In this document: piece by piece, positions 1-7,414 of the stretch
Position numbering within the stretch: the stretch's first letter is position 1
How the letters are laid out: the number at the start of each line of letters is the position of its first letter
NCBI RefSeq assembly: GCF_042654245.1
Contig: NZ_JBHSGI010000033.1
Coordinates: 186,001-250,000, forward strand
Length of the DNA: 64,000 nt
DNA from: Seohaeicola_A nanhaiensis
Lineage (GTDB): Bacteria > Pseudomonadota > Alphaproteobacteria > Rhodobacterales > Rhodobacteraceae
Direction: 5' to 3'
Position numbers and translations under genes: made by a program
The notes under the pieces: generated by a model
What the model was told of the DNA's origin: nothing
Seen by the model: the letters and a program-made list of their open reading frames with translations, nothing else
Database searches by the model: none

Positions 1-1
1 C

Positions 2-391
2 GAGCGGCGGTGCCTGATCCTGGCTACGGGGTTCTTTGAATGGACCAAGGACGAGGCGGGCAACCGGCTGCCCTGGTATTTCCGGCGGCGTGACGGCGCG
101 CCGGTGGCCTTTGCCGGTCTGTGGCAGAGCTGGGGCCGCGAGGCGCCGCAGGATACCTGCGCGATTGTCACCACGGGGGCGAATGAGGAGGTTTCGGTGC
201 TGCACCACCGGATGCCGCTGATCCTGGAACCCGACGAGGTGGCGCTGTGGCTGGGCGAAGAGGGCACCGGCGCGGCGCGGCTGATGCAGCCGGGGCGCGA
301 AGGCGTGCTGGAGTGGTATCGCGTTTCGACCCGGGTCAATTCCAACCGCGCCTCGGGCGAGGATTTGATCGAGCCCTTCGAGGAGGACTGA
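2..391 (+). CDS. SRAP (HMCES/YedK-type) abasic-site protein, 3' part
   Basis: The window opens inside this gene, so the start and the catalytic Cys2 are missing. What remains reads as the C-terminal two thirds of an SRAP domain: an ATGFFEW segment carrying the conserved Glu, then AFAGLWQSW, then LHHRMPLIL with the conserved His. SRAP proteins form a thiazolidine DNA-protein crosslink with abasic sites in single-stranded DNA and so shield them during replication. The gene stops at a TGA two bases before the convergent MarR gene's stop. Family assignment is firm from these motifs; the role in this organism is inferred from the family. Confidence 0.88.
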   Translation, partial: ERRCLILATGFFEWTKDEAGNRLPWYFRRRDGAPVAFAGLWQSWGREAPQDTCAIVTTGANEEVSVLHHRMPLILEPDEVALWLGEEGTGAARLMQPGREGVLEWYRVSTRVNSNRASGEDLIEPFEED

Positions 392-393
392 GG

Positions 394-855
394 TCAGTCC
401 TCCACTGGACGCAGAGGGGCGCGGCTGAGCGCATTGCCGGCCATCGTGACCTTGTCCAGCAGGTCCAGGAACTGCGCGCGCTCGCTGTCGCTGAGCCCGC
501 CGAGGATCTGGGGCTGCACGGCCTGCACATGGGGCAGGGCGGTGCGGTAGAGGGTCCAGCCCTCGTCGGTCAGGTTCAATACCTTTGCGCGACGGTCGGC
601 CTGCGAGACGTCGCGGCGGACCGCGCCGCGTTCTTCCAGACGGTCGATCACCTTGCCCAGCGTCGCACGGTCGTAGGCGACAAGACCGGCCAGGGTGGCC
701 TGGTCGATACCGGGGTGTTCCGTCAGCGCGTTCAGCGCGGCGAACTGGACCGGTGTCAGGCTCAGTCCGGCCGCGGCCATGCGGTCCATGAACAGACCGG
801 TCGAAATCTGGTTGAGGCGCCGGACGAGGTGCCCCGGCATGTGGTGTATTTCCAT
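394..855 (-). CDS. MarR family transcriptional regulator
   Basis: A 153-residue protein with the MarR winged-helix layout: TPVQFAALNAL helix, the recognition region LAGLVAYDRATLGKVIDRLEERG, and the wing segment DRRAKVLNLTDEG. I chose the Met starting MEIHHMPGHL at 855; an upstream in-frame Met at 891 would add 12 poorly conserved residues. It is divergent from the tRNA 2-selenouridine synthase gene, and the 96-base gap holds AAGTATGCTTAT, which resembles a loose MarR half-site arrangement and could be an autoregulatory operator. MarR proteins of this kind usually answer to small phenolic or oxidative signals; the ligand here cannot be read from sequence. Confidence 0.85.
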   Translation of the reverse strand: MEIHHMPGHLVRRLNQISTGLFMDRMAAAGLSLTPVQFAALNALTEHPGIDQATLAGLVAYDRATLGKVIDRLEERGAVRRDVSQADRRAKVLNLTDEGWTLYRTALPHVQAVQPQILGGLSDSERAQFLDLLDKVTMAGNALSRAPLRPVED

Positions 856-951
856 GGGCCATATCCTGCGTCCAGACCGGAAAAATGGCAAGTATGCTTA
901 TGATTTCCGCGCTGGCTTCCACCGGATCGCGGGGCGGGGTATGACGGAGGC

Positions 952-2013
952 ATGGCGCTTGAATTCACCTCTCTGAAGACCCTGCTCGACCACGGATATG
1001 ACACCGTGATCGACGTGCGCAGCCCCGCCGAATTTGCCGAGGATCACATCCCCGGCGCGATCAACCTGCCGGTGCTCGACAACGAGGAGCGCGCCCGGGT
1101 CGGGACGATCTACAAGCAGGAAAGCCCGTTTCTGGCGCGCAAGCTGGGTGCGGCGCTGGTGTTCCGCAATGCGGCCCATCACATCGAGACGGTGCTGGCC
1201 GGCAAGGATGGCGGCTGGCGGCCGCTGGTCTATTGCTGGCGGGGCGGGCAGCGGTCGGGCTCCTTTGCCTGGATGCTGGGTCAGATCGGCTGGCGGTCCG
1301 AGGCGATATCCGGTGGCTATCGCACCTATCGGCGACTGGTGGCAGGGATGTTGTACGACGCGCCGCTCCCCCACCGGTTCATCGCGCTGGACGGCTATAC
1401 CGGGACGGCGAAGACCGAGCTGCTCCTGCGAGCCGGGGCGTTGGGGCTGCAGGTGCTGGACCTGGAGGGCGCGGCGGCGCACCGGGGGTCGCTGCTGGGC
1501 GCGATGGCCGAGCCGCAGCCGTCGCAGAAGGCCTTCGACACCCGGCTGGCGGTGGCGCTCTGCGGGATGGACCCGGCGCGGCCGGTGCTTGTGGAGGCGG
1601 AGTCGAGCAAGATCGGGCGGTTGAATCTGCCGCCCAGCATCTGGGAAGCGCTGAAGGAGGCGCCGCGGATCGAGGTGACGGCGGATATCGAGGCGCGCAC
1701 CGGATATTTGGTGCGGGCCTATGAGGATGTGCTGTCGGATGCCGAAGGGATGAGCCGCAAGCTGTCCTTCCTGCGGCGGTTCCGGGGTCATGCAGTTGTC
1801 GACGCCTGGGACAAGCTGATTTTCGAGGGCGACAAGGCCGGGGTGACGCGGGCGCTGATGGAACAGCATTATGACCCGGCCTATGACACCTCGCGCCGGG
1901 TGCACGCGCATACCGTCGCGGGCGCCGTGCGTGTCGAGCGGTTCGATGAGGCCGGGCTGGATGCCGCGGCGCGTCGGGTCGTGGCCGAGGTGGCGCGGCT
2001 GTCGGCGGCCTAG
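952..2013 (+). CDS. mnmH: tRNA 2-selenouridine synthase (SelU/MnmH)
   Basis: A 353-residue protein, the usual length for MnmH. The N-terminal rhodanese domain begins DVRSPAEFAEDHIPGA and carries the active loop CWRGGQRSGS with Cys95. A P-loop-like segment GYTGTAKT follows at residues 148-155, then DLEGAAAHRGS, the family hallmark. The enzyme geranylates 2-thiouridine at the wobble position of certain tRNAs and replaces sulfur with selenium using selenophosphate from SelD, which is not in this window. The P-loop has Ala where the Walker A motif normally has its last Gly. The gene stands alone between a divergent MarR gene and the convergent maiA, whose stop overlaps its own by four bases. Confidence 0.95.
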   Translation: MALEFTSLKTLLDHGYDTVIDVRSPAEFAEDHIPGAINLPVLDNEERARVGTIYKQESPFLARKLGAALVFRNAAHHIETVLAGKDGGWRPLVYCWRGGQRSGSFAWMLGQIGWRSEAISGGYRTYRRLVAGMLYDAPLPHRFIALDGYTGTAKTELLLRAGALGLQVLDLEGAAAHRGSLLGAMAEPQPSQKAFDTRLAVALCGMDPARPVLVEAESSKIGRLNLPPSIWEALKEAPRIEVTADIEARTGYLVRAYEDVLSDAEGMSRKLSFLRRFRGHAVVDAWDKLIFEGDKAGVTRALMEQHYDPAYDTSRRVHAHTVAGAVRVERFDEAGLDAAARRVVAEVARLSAA

Positions 2014-2651
2014 GCTGCCGGCTGCCACTTGTCGGGATGGGCCGCTGCAAAGGCCGGGTGCGCGGCGCAGGCGGCGGCGACGCCGCTGAGGCGCGGCAGG
2101 TCGTCCGTATTCACCCTCCAGCGGGTGGCGTTGTAGAGCTGCGGCATCAGGCAGATATCCGCAAGGCCGGGCGTATCGCCGCAGCAGTAGGGCGCCTGGG
2201 TGAAGCCGGCGAGCAGGCCCTCGAAGGCGACGAGGCCGGGGCGGATGAAACGCTGCATCCAGAATTCCATCTTGTCCTGCCCGCCGCCGGCCATCTCGCG
2301 CGCCTGGGTGGCGACCGAGAGGTTGCAGACCGGGTGCAGGTCGACCGCGATGGCATAGGCCAGCGCCCGGGCATGGGCGCGGGTCACGGGATCCTCGGGC
2401 AGGAGGTTCAGGCCGCGCGTCTCGTCGAGATACTCCAGCATGGCCAGCGACTGGGTGAAGCGGTGGCCGTCGATATCGAGCACCGGGACCAGCCCCTGCG
2501 GGTTGCGCGCCACATGGTCGGGCGTGCGGTGTTCGCCCTTGGAGAGATCGACCGGGACGGAGGTATAGGCGATGCCTGCGAGATGCAGGGCGATGCGCAT
2601 GCGGTAGGCGGCGGAGGAGCGCCAGTAGTCGAAGAGGACGGTCTCAGCCAT
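2010..2651 (-). CDS. maiA: Maleylacetoacetate isomerase (zeta-class GST)
   Basis: A 213-residue glutathione S-transferase of the zeta class. The N-terminal thioredoxin-fold domain has the diagnostic SSAAYRMRIAL motif holding the catalytic Ser for glutathione; NPQGLVPVL and QSLAMLEYL line the glutathione site. The C-terminal helical domain ends in PDKWQPAA. It converts maleylacetoacetate to fumarylacetoacetate, the second step of homogentisate breakdown, and it closes the hmg operon. Two Met codons lie six bases apart (2657 and 2651). I prefer 2651, which sits 8 bases after a GGAG. The start overlaps the end of the DUF2783 gene, which suggests translational coupling. Confidence 0.93.
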   Translation of the reverse strand: MAETVLFDYWRSSAAYRMRIALHLAGIAYTSVPVDLSKGEHRTPDHVARNPQGLVPVLDIDGHRFTQSLAMLEYLDETRGLNLLPEDPVTRAHARALAYAIAVDLHPVCNLSVATQAREMAGGGQDKMEFWMQRFIRPGLVAFEGLLAGFTQAPYCCGDTPGLADICLMPQLYNATRWRVNTDDLPRLSGVAAACAAHPAFAAAHPDKWQPAA

Positions 2652-2841
2652 GGTCATAACTCCGGGCGGTCGTGAGGATATCGGTCAGCACATCGAGATC
2701 GCCGATGCGGTTGGCCATCAGCAGGACCAGCCGGGCGTTGAGCGCGTGGCTCTGCGCCTCGGTCAGGCCGGCGTGGGCCGCCATCAGCGCGCTGTAGAAT
2801 TCGTCCTGGAAGGGGGCGAGGCGGTCGGGGAAGACGGTCAT
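2644..2841 (-). CDS. DUF2783 domain small protein
   Basis: A 65-residue soluble, helical protein starting MTVFPDRLAPF and containing ALNARLVLLMANRIGDLDVL, which matches the DUF2783 family as I remember it. Members are typically encoded right after FAD-dependent aromatic hydroxylases. The ATG overlaps the stop of the monooxygenase gene as ATGA, and its own end overlaps the start of maiA. The function is unknown. The tight coupling to the flavoprotein suggests a partner or assembly role, but that is inference. Confidence 0.8.
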   Translation of the reverse strand: MTVFPDRLAPFQDEFYSALMAAHAGLTEAQSHALNARLVLLMANRIGDLDVLTDILTTARSYDHG

Positions 2842-4457
2842 TGCGCGACCTCCAGTTCGGCGCCCATGGCGCGGGCGCGGGCGGCACGGATCGCCTCGGC
2901 GTCGGGCGTTGTGAAGCTGGCGCAGACGTGGCCGTCGGGCCGGAAGAGATAGGCGCGCCCCTCGCCATAGCGGCGGATGGCCAGGCCCTTGAGGGCGGTG
3001 AAACAGGGGTAGTCGGCGCTGCGCTGGTTGATGCCGAGGCGGGCGATGCCCTCGATCTCGGGCAGGGGGACGTCGCCGAAGCCGACGAGGGTAGAGCCGC
3101 CCGTCTGGACCTGTTCGAGCAGCCAGGTGTCGCCTTCGGGGCCGTTCAGCGGTGCGTCGGCCACCGCGCGGCCCGAGGCGAGAGCGCCGGTGCCGGGCGT
3201 CTGGAGCGGGAAGCCTTCGAGCGAGCAGGGCACCGAGAGCCGGCCCGAGTTCAGCAGGCGGCGCGCGAAGGGCTGGTCGTGGGCGAGGCGCAAAGCCTCG
3301 GAGCGGAACAGCGCCTCGATGGGGGTTTTCGGCGTCATGAAATTGGTCGCGCGGGAGGAATTGAGGATGTTCTCGGCCGAGCCGTGCGACCGTTCGTCGT
3401 GGTAGGTCTGAAGCAGCGCCTCGGGCGCCTCGCCCTTCAAGACGGCGGCGAGCTTCCAGCCGAGGTTGTCGACGTCCTGGATGCCGCCATTGCCGCCGCG
3501 CGCGCCGAAGGGGCTGACCACGTGGGCGCTGTCGCCCACGAAGATCACACGGTTGTGCACAAAGCGGTCGAGCTTGATGCAACGGAACTTGTAGACGGAC
3601 ACCCAGTCGAGGCGGAACGGCTTGTCGCCGACGATGGCCTTGATCCGGGGGATCACCTTGTCGGGGGCGGCCTCGGCCCGGCCGTCAGCATCGACGTCGA
3701 GTTGCAGGTCGATGCGGTAGATATTGTCGGGCTGCTGGTGCAGCAGGGCGGATTTGCCCTGGTGAAACGGCGGGTCGAACCAGAACCAGCGTTCGGGCGT
3801 CCCTTGCGCGAAGGGGCTTTCCTCCATCTCGATATCGGCGATCAGGAACTGTTCCTGGAAGGTCTGGCCGGTGAAGTCGAGGTCCATCCGGTTGCGCGTG
3901 GGCGAGGCGGCACCGTCGCAGGCGAGGAGATAGTCGGTTTCGAGCGTGTAAGGGCCCTCGGGGGTTTCCACCGTCAGGACGACATGGTTCCAGCGGTCTT
4001 CGTGGTGGACGAGCTTGTTCTTGAAGCGCAGGTCGATCAGGTCGGGAAACTCGCGCGCGCGGTCGACGAGGTATTCCTCGGCGTAATATTGCTGGAGGTT
4101 GATGAAGGCCGGATACTTGTGGCCTTCCTCGGGGAGCAGGTCGAAACTGTAGACTTCGCGGTCGCCGTGGAACTGGCGACCGACCTTCCAGGTGACGCCC
4201 TTGGCCAGCATCCGCTCGCCCACCCCGAGGCGGTCGAAGATCTCCAGCGTCCGCTTGGCCCAGCAGATTGCGCGGCTGCCGACGGAGACCACGTTGTTGT
4301 CGTCCAGCACGACCGAGGGCACCCCGCGCTGCGCGAGGTCGATGGCCATGGCAAGACCGATGGGGCCGGCGCCGACGATGACCACGCGGTGGCGCGGTTC
4401 GGGTGCGGTCAGCCCGGGGGCGGAGACATAGGGGAAGGGGGTATAATCATAGGCCAT
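2838..4457 (-). CDS. FAD-dependent aromatic monooxygenase (PheA/TfdB-type)
   Basis: A 539-residue flavoprotein hydroxylase. The N-terminal dinucleotide fold is VIVGAGPIGLAMA near residues 26-38. The second FAD motif is GDSAHVVSPFGARGGN near residue 306, followed by DVDNLGWKLA, the group A flavin monooxygenase pattern. The C-terminal thioredoxin-like domain is also present. Such enzymes hydroxylate phenolic rings with NAD(P)H and oxygen. Its place between homogentisate genes suggests it makes homogentisate or a related ring-cleavage substrate, for example from 3-hydroxyphenylacetate or 4-hydroxyphenylpyruvate-derived compounds; the exact substrate is not readable. The start lies three bases after the stop of the small membrane protein gene. 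Confidence 0.88.
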   Translation of the reverse strand: MAYDYTPFPYVSAPGLTAPEPRHRVVIVGAGPIGLAMAIDLAQRGVPSVVLDDNNVVSVGSRAICWAKRTLEIFDRLGVGERMLAKGVTWKVGRQFHGDREVYSFDLLPEEGHKYPAFINLQQYYAEEYLVDRAREFPDLIDLRFKNKLVHHEDRWNHVVLTVETPEGPYTLETDYLLACDGAASPTRNRMDLDFTGQTFQEQFLIADIEMEESPFAQGTPERWFWFDPPFHQGKSALLHQQPDNIYRIDLQLDVDADGRAEAAPDKVIPRIKAIVGDKPFRLDWVSVYKFRCIKLDRFVHNRVIFVGDSAHVVSPFGARGGNGGIQDVDNLGWKLAAVLKGEAPEALLQTYHDERSHGSAENILNSSRATNFMTPKTPIEALFRSEALRLAHDQPFARRLLNSGRLSVPCSLEGFPLQTPGTGALASGRAVADAPLNGPEGDTWLLEQVQTGGSTLVGFGDVPLPEIEGIARLGINQRSADYPCFTALKGLAIRRYGEGRAYLFRPDGHVCASFTTPDAEAIRAARARAMGAELEVAQ

Positions 4458-4460
4458 CGT

Positions 4461-4724
4461 TCACTCTCCGATCCAGGCGAGTCCGACCAGCCAGACCAGC
4501 ATCCCCATGGTCAGGCCGGTCAGGCGCTGGCGCAGGATGCGGTCCTCGGGGTGGCGGAAGAAGCGGCCCCACTGGCGCAGGGCCTGGCCGGGGCCGGGAA
4601 AGGTCTGGCCGCTTTCGGCCTCGGCGCGTTTGCGCAGAAGGAAAAGGACCCGGAACATCAAGAAGGTCCAGGACGCGAAGATCACGGCGCCAATGGCCAG
4701 CATGAGGATCCGGGTGAGGGTCAT
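4461..4724 (-). CDS. Small two-helix membrane protein of the hmg operon
   Basis: An 87-residue protein starting MTLTRILML, with a transmembrane helix at about residues 5-28, a basic and polar middle rich in Arg, and a second helix near the C-terminus (MGMLVWLVGLAWIG). An upstream Met at 4751 would overlap the preceding MBL gene by 22 bases; the 4724 start leaves a 5-base gap and is preferred. I do not recognise a family. Its position between the MBL protein and the monooxygenase, with almost no spacing on either side, makes it a true operon member. It may anchor or help import, but nothing in the sequence settles that. Confidence 0.7.
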   Translation of the reverse strand: MTLTRILMLAIGAVIFASWTFLMFRVLFLLRKRAEAESGQTFPGPGQALRQWGRFFRHPEDRILRQRLTGLTMGMLVWLVGLAWIGE

Positions 4725-4729
4725 CGCGG

Positions 4730-5680
4730 TTACGCCTGCAGCGCTTCCCACATCTTGATGTCGCGCTCGGCGGTCCAGATGCGGGGGGTGTCGATGCCCT
4801 GGGCCTCGTCATAGGCGCGGGCGACGTTGAAGGGCAGGCAGTGTTCGTAGATCGCGTAATCCTTGAACTTGGGGTCGCATTCGGCGCGCACCGCGTCCCA
4901 GGCGTCTTTCAGGGTGCCGCCCTTCACCGCGACGCGGGCGGCGGGGGCATAGGTGGAGGCGACGAAATCGGCGGTGGCGTCCAGCGCGGCGTTGACCATC
5001 TTCTTGCCGACCAGCGCGTCGCCCCGGCCCGGCGCGATGGCGTCGAGGTCGAAGCGGCGGACCGCCTCGAGCGTTTTGGGCCAGTCGTGGAAATGGCCGT
5101 CGCCGCAGTAGCAGGCCGAGTGGTATTCGACGATGTCGCCGGTGAACATGGTGTTGGCGTCGGGGACGTGGATGACGATATCGCCCGCCGTATGGGCACG
5201 CCCGAGGTGCATCAAGTCGATCCGGCGCTTGCCGAGGTAGACGGTCATGCGGTCGTTGAAGGTGGTGGTGGGCCAGGTCAGGCCGGGGATGCTCTCATGC
5301 CCCTGGAACAGGCGTGGAAAGCGCTGGAATTCGCTGTCCCAGTCCTCTTGCCCGCGTTCGGCGACCATGGCGCGGGCCTTTTCGCCCATGATGACCTGCT
5401 GCGCGTCGAAGGCGCTGGCCCCCAGCACGCGGACGGCGTGGTAGTGGGTCAGAACGACATGGGTGATCGGCTTGTCGGTCACCTCGCGCACCTTCTCGAT
5501 GACCATATTGGCCAGGCGCGGGGTGGCCTGGGCCTCGACGATCATCACCGAGTCGTCGCCGATGATGACGCCCGAGTTCGGGTCGCCCTCGGCGGTGAAG
5601 GCCCAGAGACCTTCGCCCACCTCGGTGAAGCTGATCTTCTTCTCGGTCAGGTCGCCCTGAGATGCGAAGGCCTTGGCCAT
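4730..5680 (-). CDS. MBL-fold metallo-hydrolase-like protein, altered HxHxDH motif
   Basis: A 316-residue metallo-beta-lactamase fold protein. The signature loop reads THYHAVR: His79 and His81 are present but the usual Asp and last His are Val83 and Arg84. The later ligands His163 (GRAHTAGD) and Asp182 (FTGDIVEYH) are kept. The first metal site may therefore remain while the second is lost. It lies between fahA and the small membrane protein in the homogentisate operon. Its start has an AAAGGA ribosome site. Quinohemoprotein- or SoxH-like MBL proteins of this shape occur in aromatic catabolic clusters, but the reaction is unknown. The substitutions could also mean a non-hydrolytic binding role. 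Confidence 0.85.
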   Translation of the reverse strand: MAKAFASQGDLTEKKISFTEVGEGLWAFTAEGDPNSGVIIGDDSVMIVEAQATPRLANMVIEKVREVTDKPITHVVLTHYHAVRVLGASAFDAQQVIMGEKARAMVAERGQEDWDSEFQRFPRLFQGHESIPGLTWPTTTFNDRMTVYLGKRRIDLMHLGRAHTAGDIVIHVPDANTMFTGDIVEYHSACYCGDGHFHDWPKTLEAVRRFDLDAIAPGRGDALVGKKMVNAALDATADFVASTYAPAARVAVKGGTLKDAWDAVRAECDPKFKDYAIYEHCLPFNVARAYDEAQGIDTPRIWTAERDIKMWEALQA

Positions 5681-5710
5681 GTCGGTGTCCTTTCAGGTCA
5701 GTGCGCGGGA

Positions 5711-5794
5711 GTTTCGGATCGCTGATGCGATCCGACCGGAGCGAGGGGCGCTGCCCCTCGCGCTCCCCGGGATATTTGCAGCAAGAGGAAGAGG
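5711..5794. repeat. Two tandem hairpins with REP-like tail between fahA and MBL gene
   Basis: The 121-base gap holds two perfect inverted repeats: CGGATCGC/GCGATCCG at 5715-5734 (4-base loop) and GCGAGGGGC/GCCCCTCGC at 5741-5761 (3-base loop). A tail GGGATATTTGCAGCAAGAGG follows. A similar tail occurs at 57770-57797 in the opposite orientation. I infer a dispersed REP-like element sitting inside an operon, where it could stabilise or separate transcript halves. Confidence 0.6.
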
Positions 5795-5801
5795 AGGGTC
5801 G

Positions 5802-7058
5802 TCATCTTGCGTAGGGGTTTTCGAGCGCCGGGAGCACCGTGCCGGTGCAGTCGCCGAAGCCGATGGTATAGCCGTCGCCCCGCGCCGCGCCGGTCAGCGT
5901 GAGCGTGTCGCCGTCCTGGAGAAAGCTGCGGGTCTCGCCGGTGTCCAGCGTCAGCGGCTCTTTCCCGCCCCAGCTGAGTTCGAGGAGGGAGCCGCGTTCT
6001 TCCTTCCCTGCGCCCGAGATGGTGCCCGAGCCGAGCAGGTCGCCCACGTTCATCGGGCAGCCCGAGGTGGTGTGATGGGCAAGCTGCTGGGCGGAGGAGT
6101 AGTACATTTCCTTGTAGTTCGTCCGCGCGATGGTGGTGGCGGGCTTGCCCTCGGGGGCGAGCGTCACCGCGAGGTCGATGTCGTAGAGCATCGGGCCGGC
6201 GTCCTTGAGGTGGTCGAGCAGTTCGAACTCGCGCGGCGGAGTGTCGGTGCGGAAGGGTTCGAGCGCCGCCTTGGTGACGATCCATGGGCTGATCGAGGTG
6301 GCCGTGGCCTTGGCCTGGAAGGGGCCGAGGGGCTGGTATTCCCAGGCCTGGATGTCGCGGGCCGACCAGTCGTTCAGCAGGACGTATCCGAAGATATTGG
6401 CGTCGGCCTCGGCCACGGTGATCGGGCCGTCGCTGTCGGCGCCGACGATGGCGCCCATCTCGAGCTCGAGATCGAAGCGGCGGCAGGGCAGGAAGGCGGG
6501 CAGGGCGTGGTCGGCCGATTTCAGCTGGCCCCAGGGGCGGCGCACCGGGGTGCCCGAGACGACGACCGAGGAGGCGCGGCCGTTGTAGCCGATCGGCAGG
6601 TGCAGCCAGTTCGGCGGCAGCGCGTTTTCGGCGCCGCGGAACATGGTGCCGACGTTGGTGGCGTGGTGTCGGCCGGCGTAGAAGTCGGTGTATTCGCTGA
6701 CCATGAAGGGCATGTGCAGCGTCACCTCGGCCAGCGGCACCAGCAGCGGTTCGACCCGGTCGCGCTCTTTTGTGCCCTCCGCCAGCAGGGCGGTCAGGCG
6801 GGCGCGCAGGGCGGCCCAGACGGCGGGGCCTTCCTCCATCAGGACGTTCCAGAAGGGCAGGTCGAAGAGCGGCTCGTCGGCCAGTTCGATCAGGCCCTCT
6901 TCCTCGGCGGCGGCCATGTCGAGCACCATCTCGCCGATGGCCACGCCGCAGCGGGGATCTTCGCCTTCGGTCGAGAAGACGCCGTAGGGCAGGTTGTTCA
7001 GTGGAAAGGGGCAGTCGGCGGAATTGGCCGAAGCGACCCAGCTTTTCATCAGTGGCAT
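5802..7058 (-). CDS. fahA: Fumarylacetoacetase
   Basis: A 418-residue enzyme of standard length. The N-terminal SH3-like domain is followed by the FAH catalytic fold with the DFYAGRHHATNVG segment, the Glu-rich metal site LELEMGAIVG, and GSGTISGAG near the C-terminus. It hydrolyses fumarylacetoacetate to fumarate and acetoacetate, the last step of tyrosine and homogentisate breakdown. It follows two small peptides after hmgA on the minus strand and precedes the MBL gene after a gap with two hairpins. The Met at 7058 (MPLMKSW) is the obvious start; MKSW three residues later is possible. Identification is firm. Confidence 0.96.
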   Translation of the reverse strand: MPLMKSWVASANSADCPFPLNNLPYGVFSTEGEDPRCGVAIGEMVLDMAAAEEEGLIELADEPLFDLPFWNVLMEEGPAVWAALRARLTALLAEGTKERDRVEPLLVPLAEVTLHMPFMVSEYTDFYAGRHHATNVGTMFRGAENALPPNWLHLPIGYNGRASSVVVSGTPVRRPWGQLKSADHALPAFLPCRRFDLELEMGAIVGADSDGPITVAEADANIFGYVLLNDWSARDIQAWEYQPLGPFQAKATATSISPWIVTKAALEPFRTDTPPREFELLDHLKDAGPMLYDIDLAVTLAPEGKPATTIARTNYKEMYYSSAQQLAHHTTSGCPMNVGDLLGSGTISGAGKEERGSLLELSWGGKEPLTLDTGETRSFLQDGDTLTLTGAARGDGYTIGFGDCTGTVLPALENPYAR

Positions 7059-7089
7059 AGTCTTTTTCCCGTCTGCGGCGCGGGGCCGC

Positions 7090-7179
7090 TCAATCCTTGT
7101 TCTGCTTGCGCTTCTGAAGCCAGCGCAGCACGACGCCCAGCACGATGAACAGGCCGATCCAGAACAGCAGATCCTTCAT
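7090..7179 (-). CDS. Putative 29-residue single-helix membrane peptide
   Basis: A very short reading frame starting MKDLLFWIGLFIVLG, with one hydrophobic helix and then a strongly basic tail RWLQKRKQNKD. The charge layout is that of a single-span peptide with the basic end in the cytoplasm. It sits 31 bases before fahA and on the same strand. No strong ribosome site is visible, so translation is uncertain. I recognise no family. The case rests on the clean hydrophobic-then-basic pattern and on its position in an operon gap that would otherwise be unexplained. Confidence 0.42.
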   Translation of the reverse strand: MKDLLFWIGLFIVLGVVLRWLQKRKQNKD

Positions 7180-7257
7180 TGCATCGCTCACCGGTTCGTC
7201 TCCTCTGGTTGTCGCCACGCATCGGGCCACCCTTTGTCCGGGTCCGCGCCGCCGAGG

Positions 7258-7413
7258 TCAATCCCCGCCGCCATCGCCGCCGCCGTCGGAATCGCCTAGG
7301 GAGGTGGGCTCGCGGTGGCTGTCCGCGCCGCGCCGGTCCTGGCGGTTGCGGCGGCGGACCACGATCAGGAGCACCAGGACGACGATCCCGAAGGCGAGGA
7401 GGGCGGGGCTCAC
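7258..7413 (-). CDS. Putative 51-residue membrane peptide with Gly-rich tail
   Basis: A GTG-started frame beginning one base after the hmgA stop, which fits translational coupling. The peptide starts with a hydrophobic helix (ALLAFGIVVLVLLIVV), then a basic stretch RRRNRQDRR, and ends in GDSDGGGDGGGD. Such single-span peptides with Gly/Asp tails are common unnamed genes in Rhodobacterales. The function is unknown. It could assist membrane placement of the pathway or be unrelated. The coupling to hmgA and the clear membrane-to-basic transition support a real gene, though the GTG start and low complexity leave doubt. Confidence 0.5.
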   Translation of the reverse strand: MSPALLAFGIVVLVLLIVVRRRNRQDRRGADSHREPTSLGDSDGGGDGGGD

Positions 7414-7414
7414 C

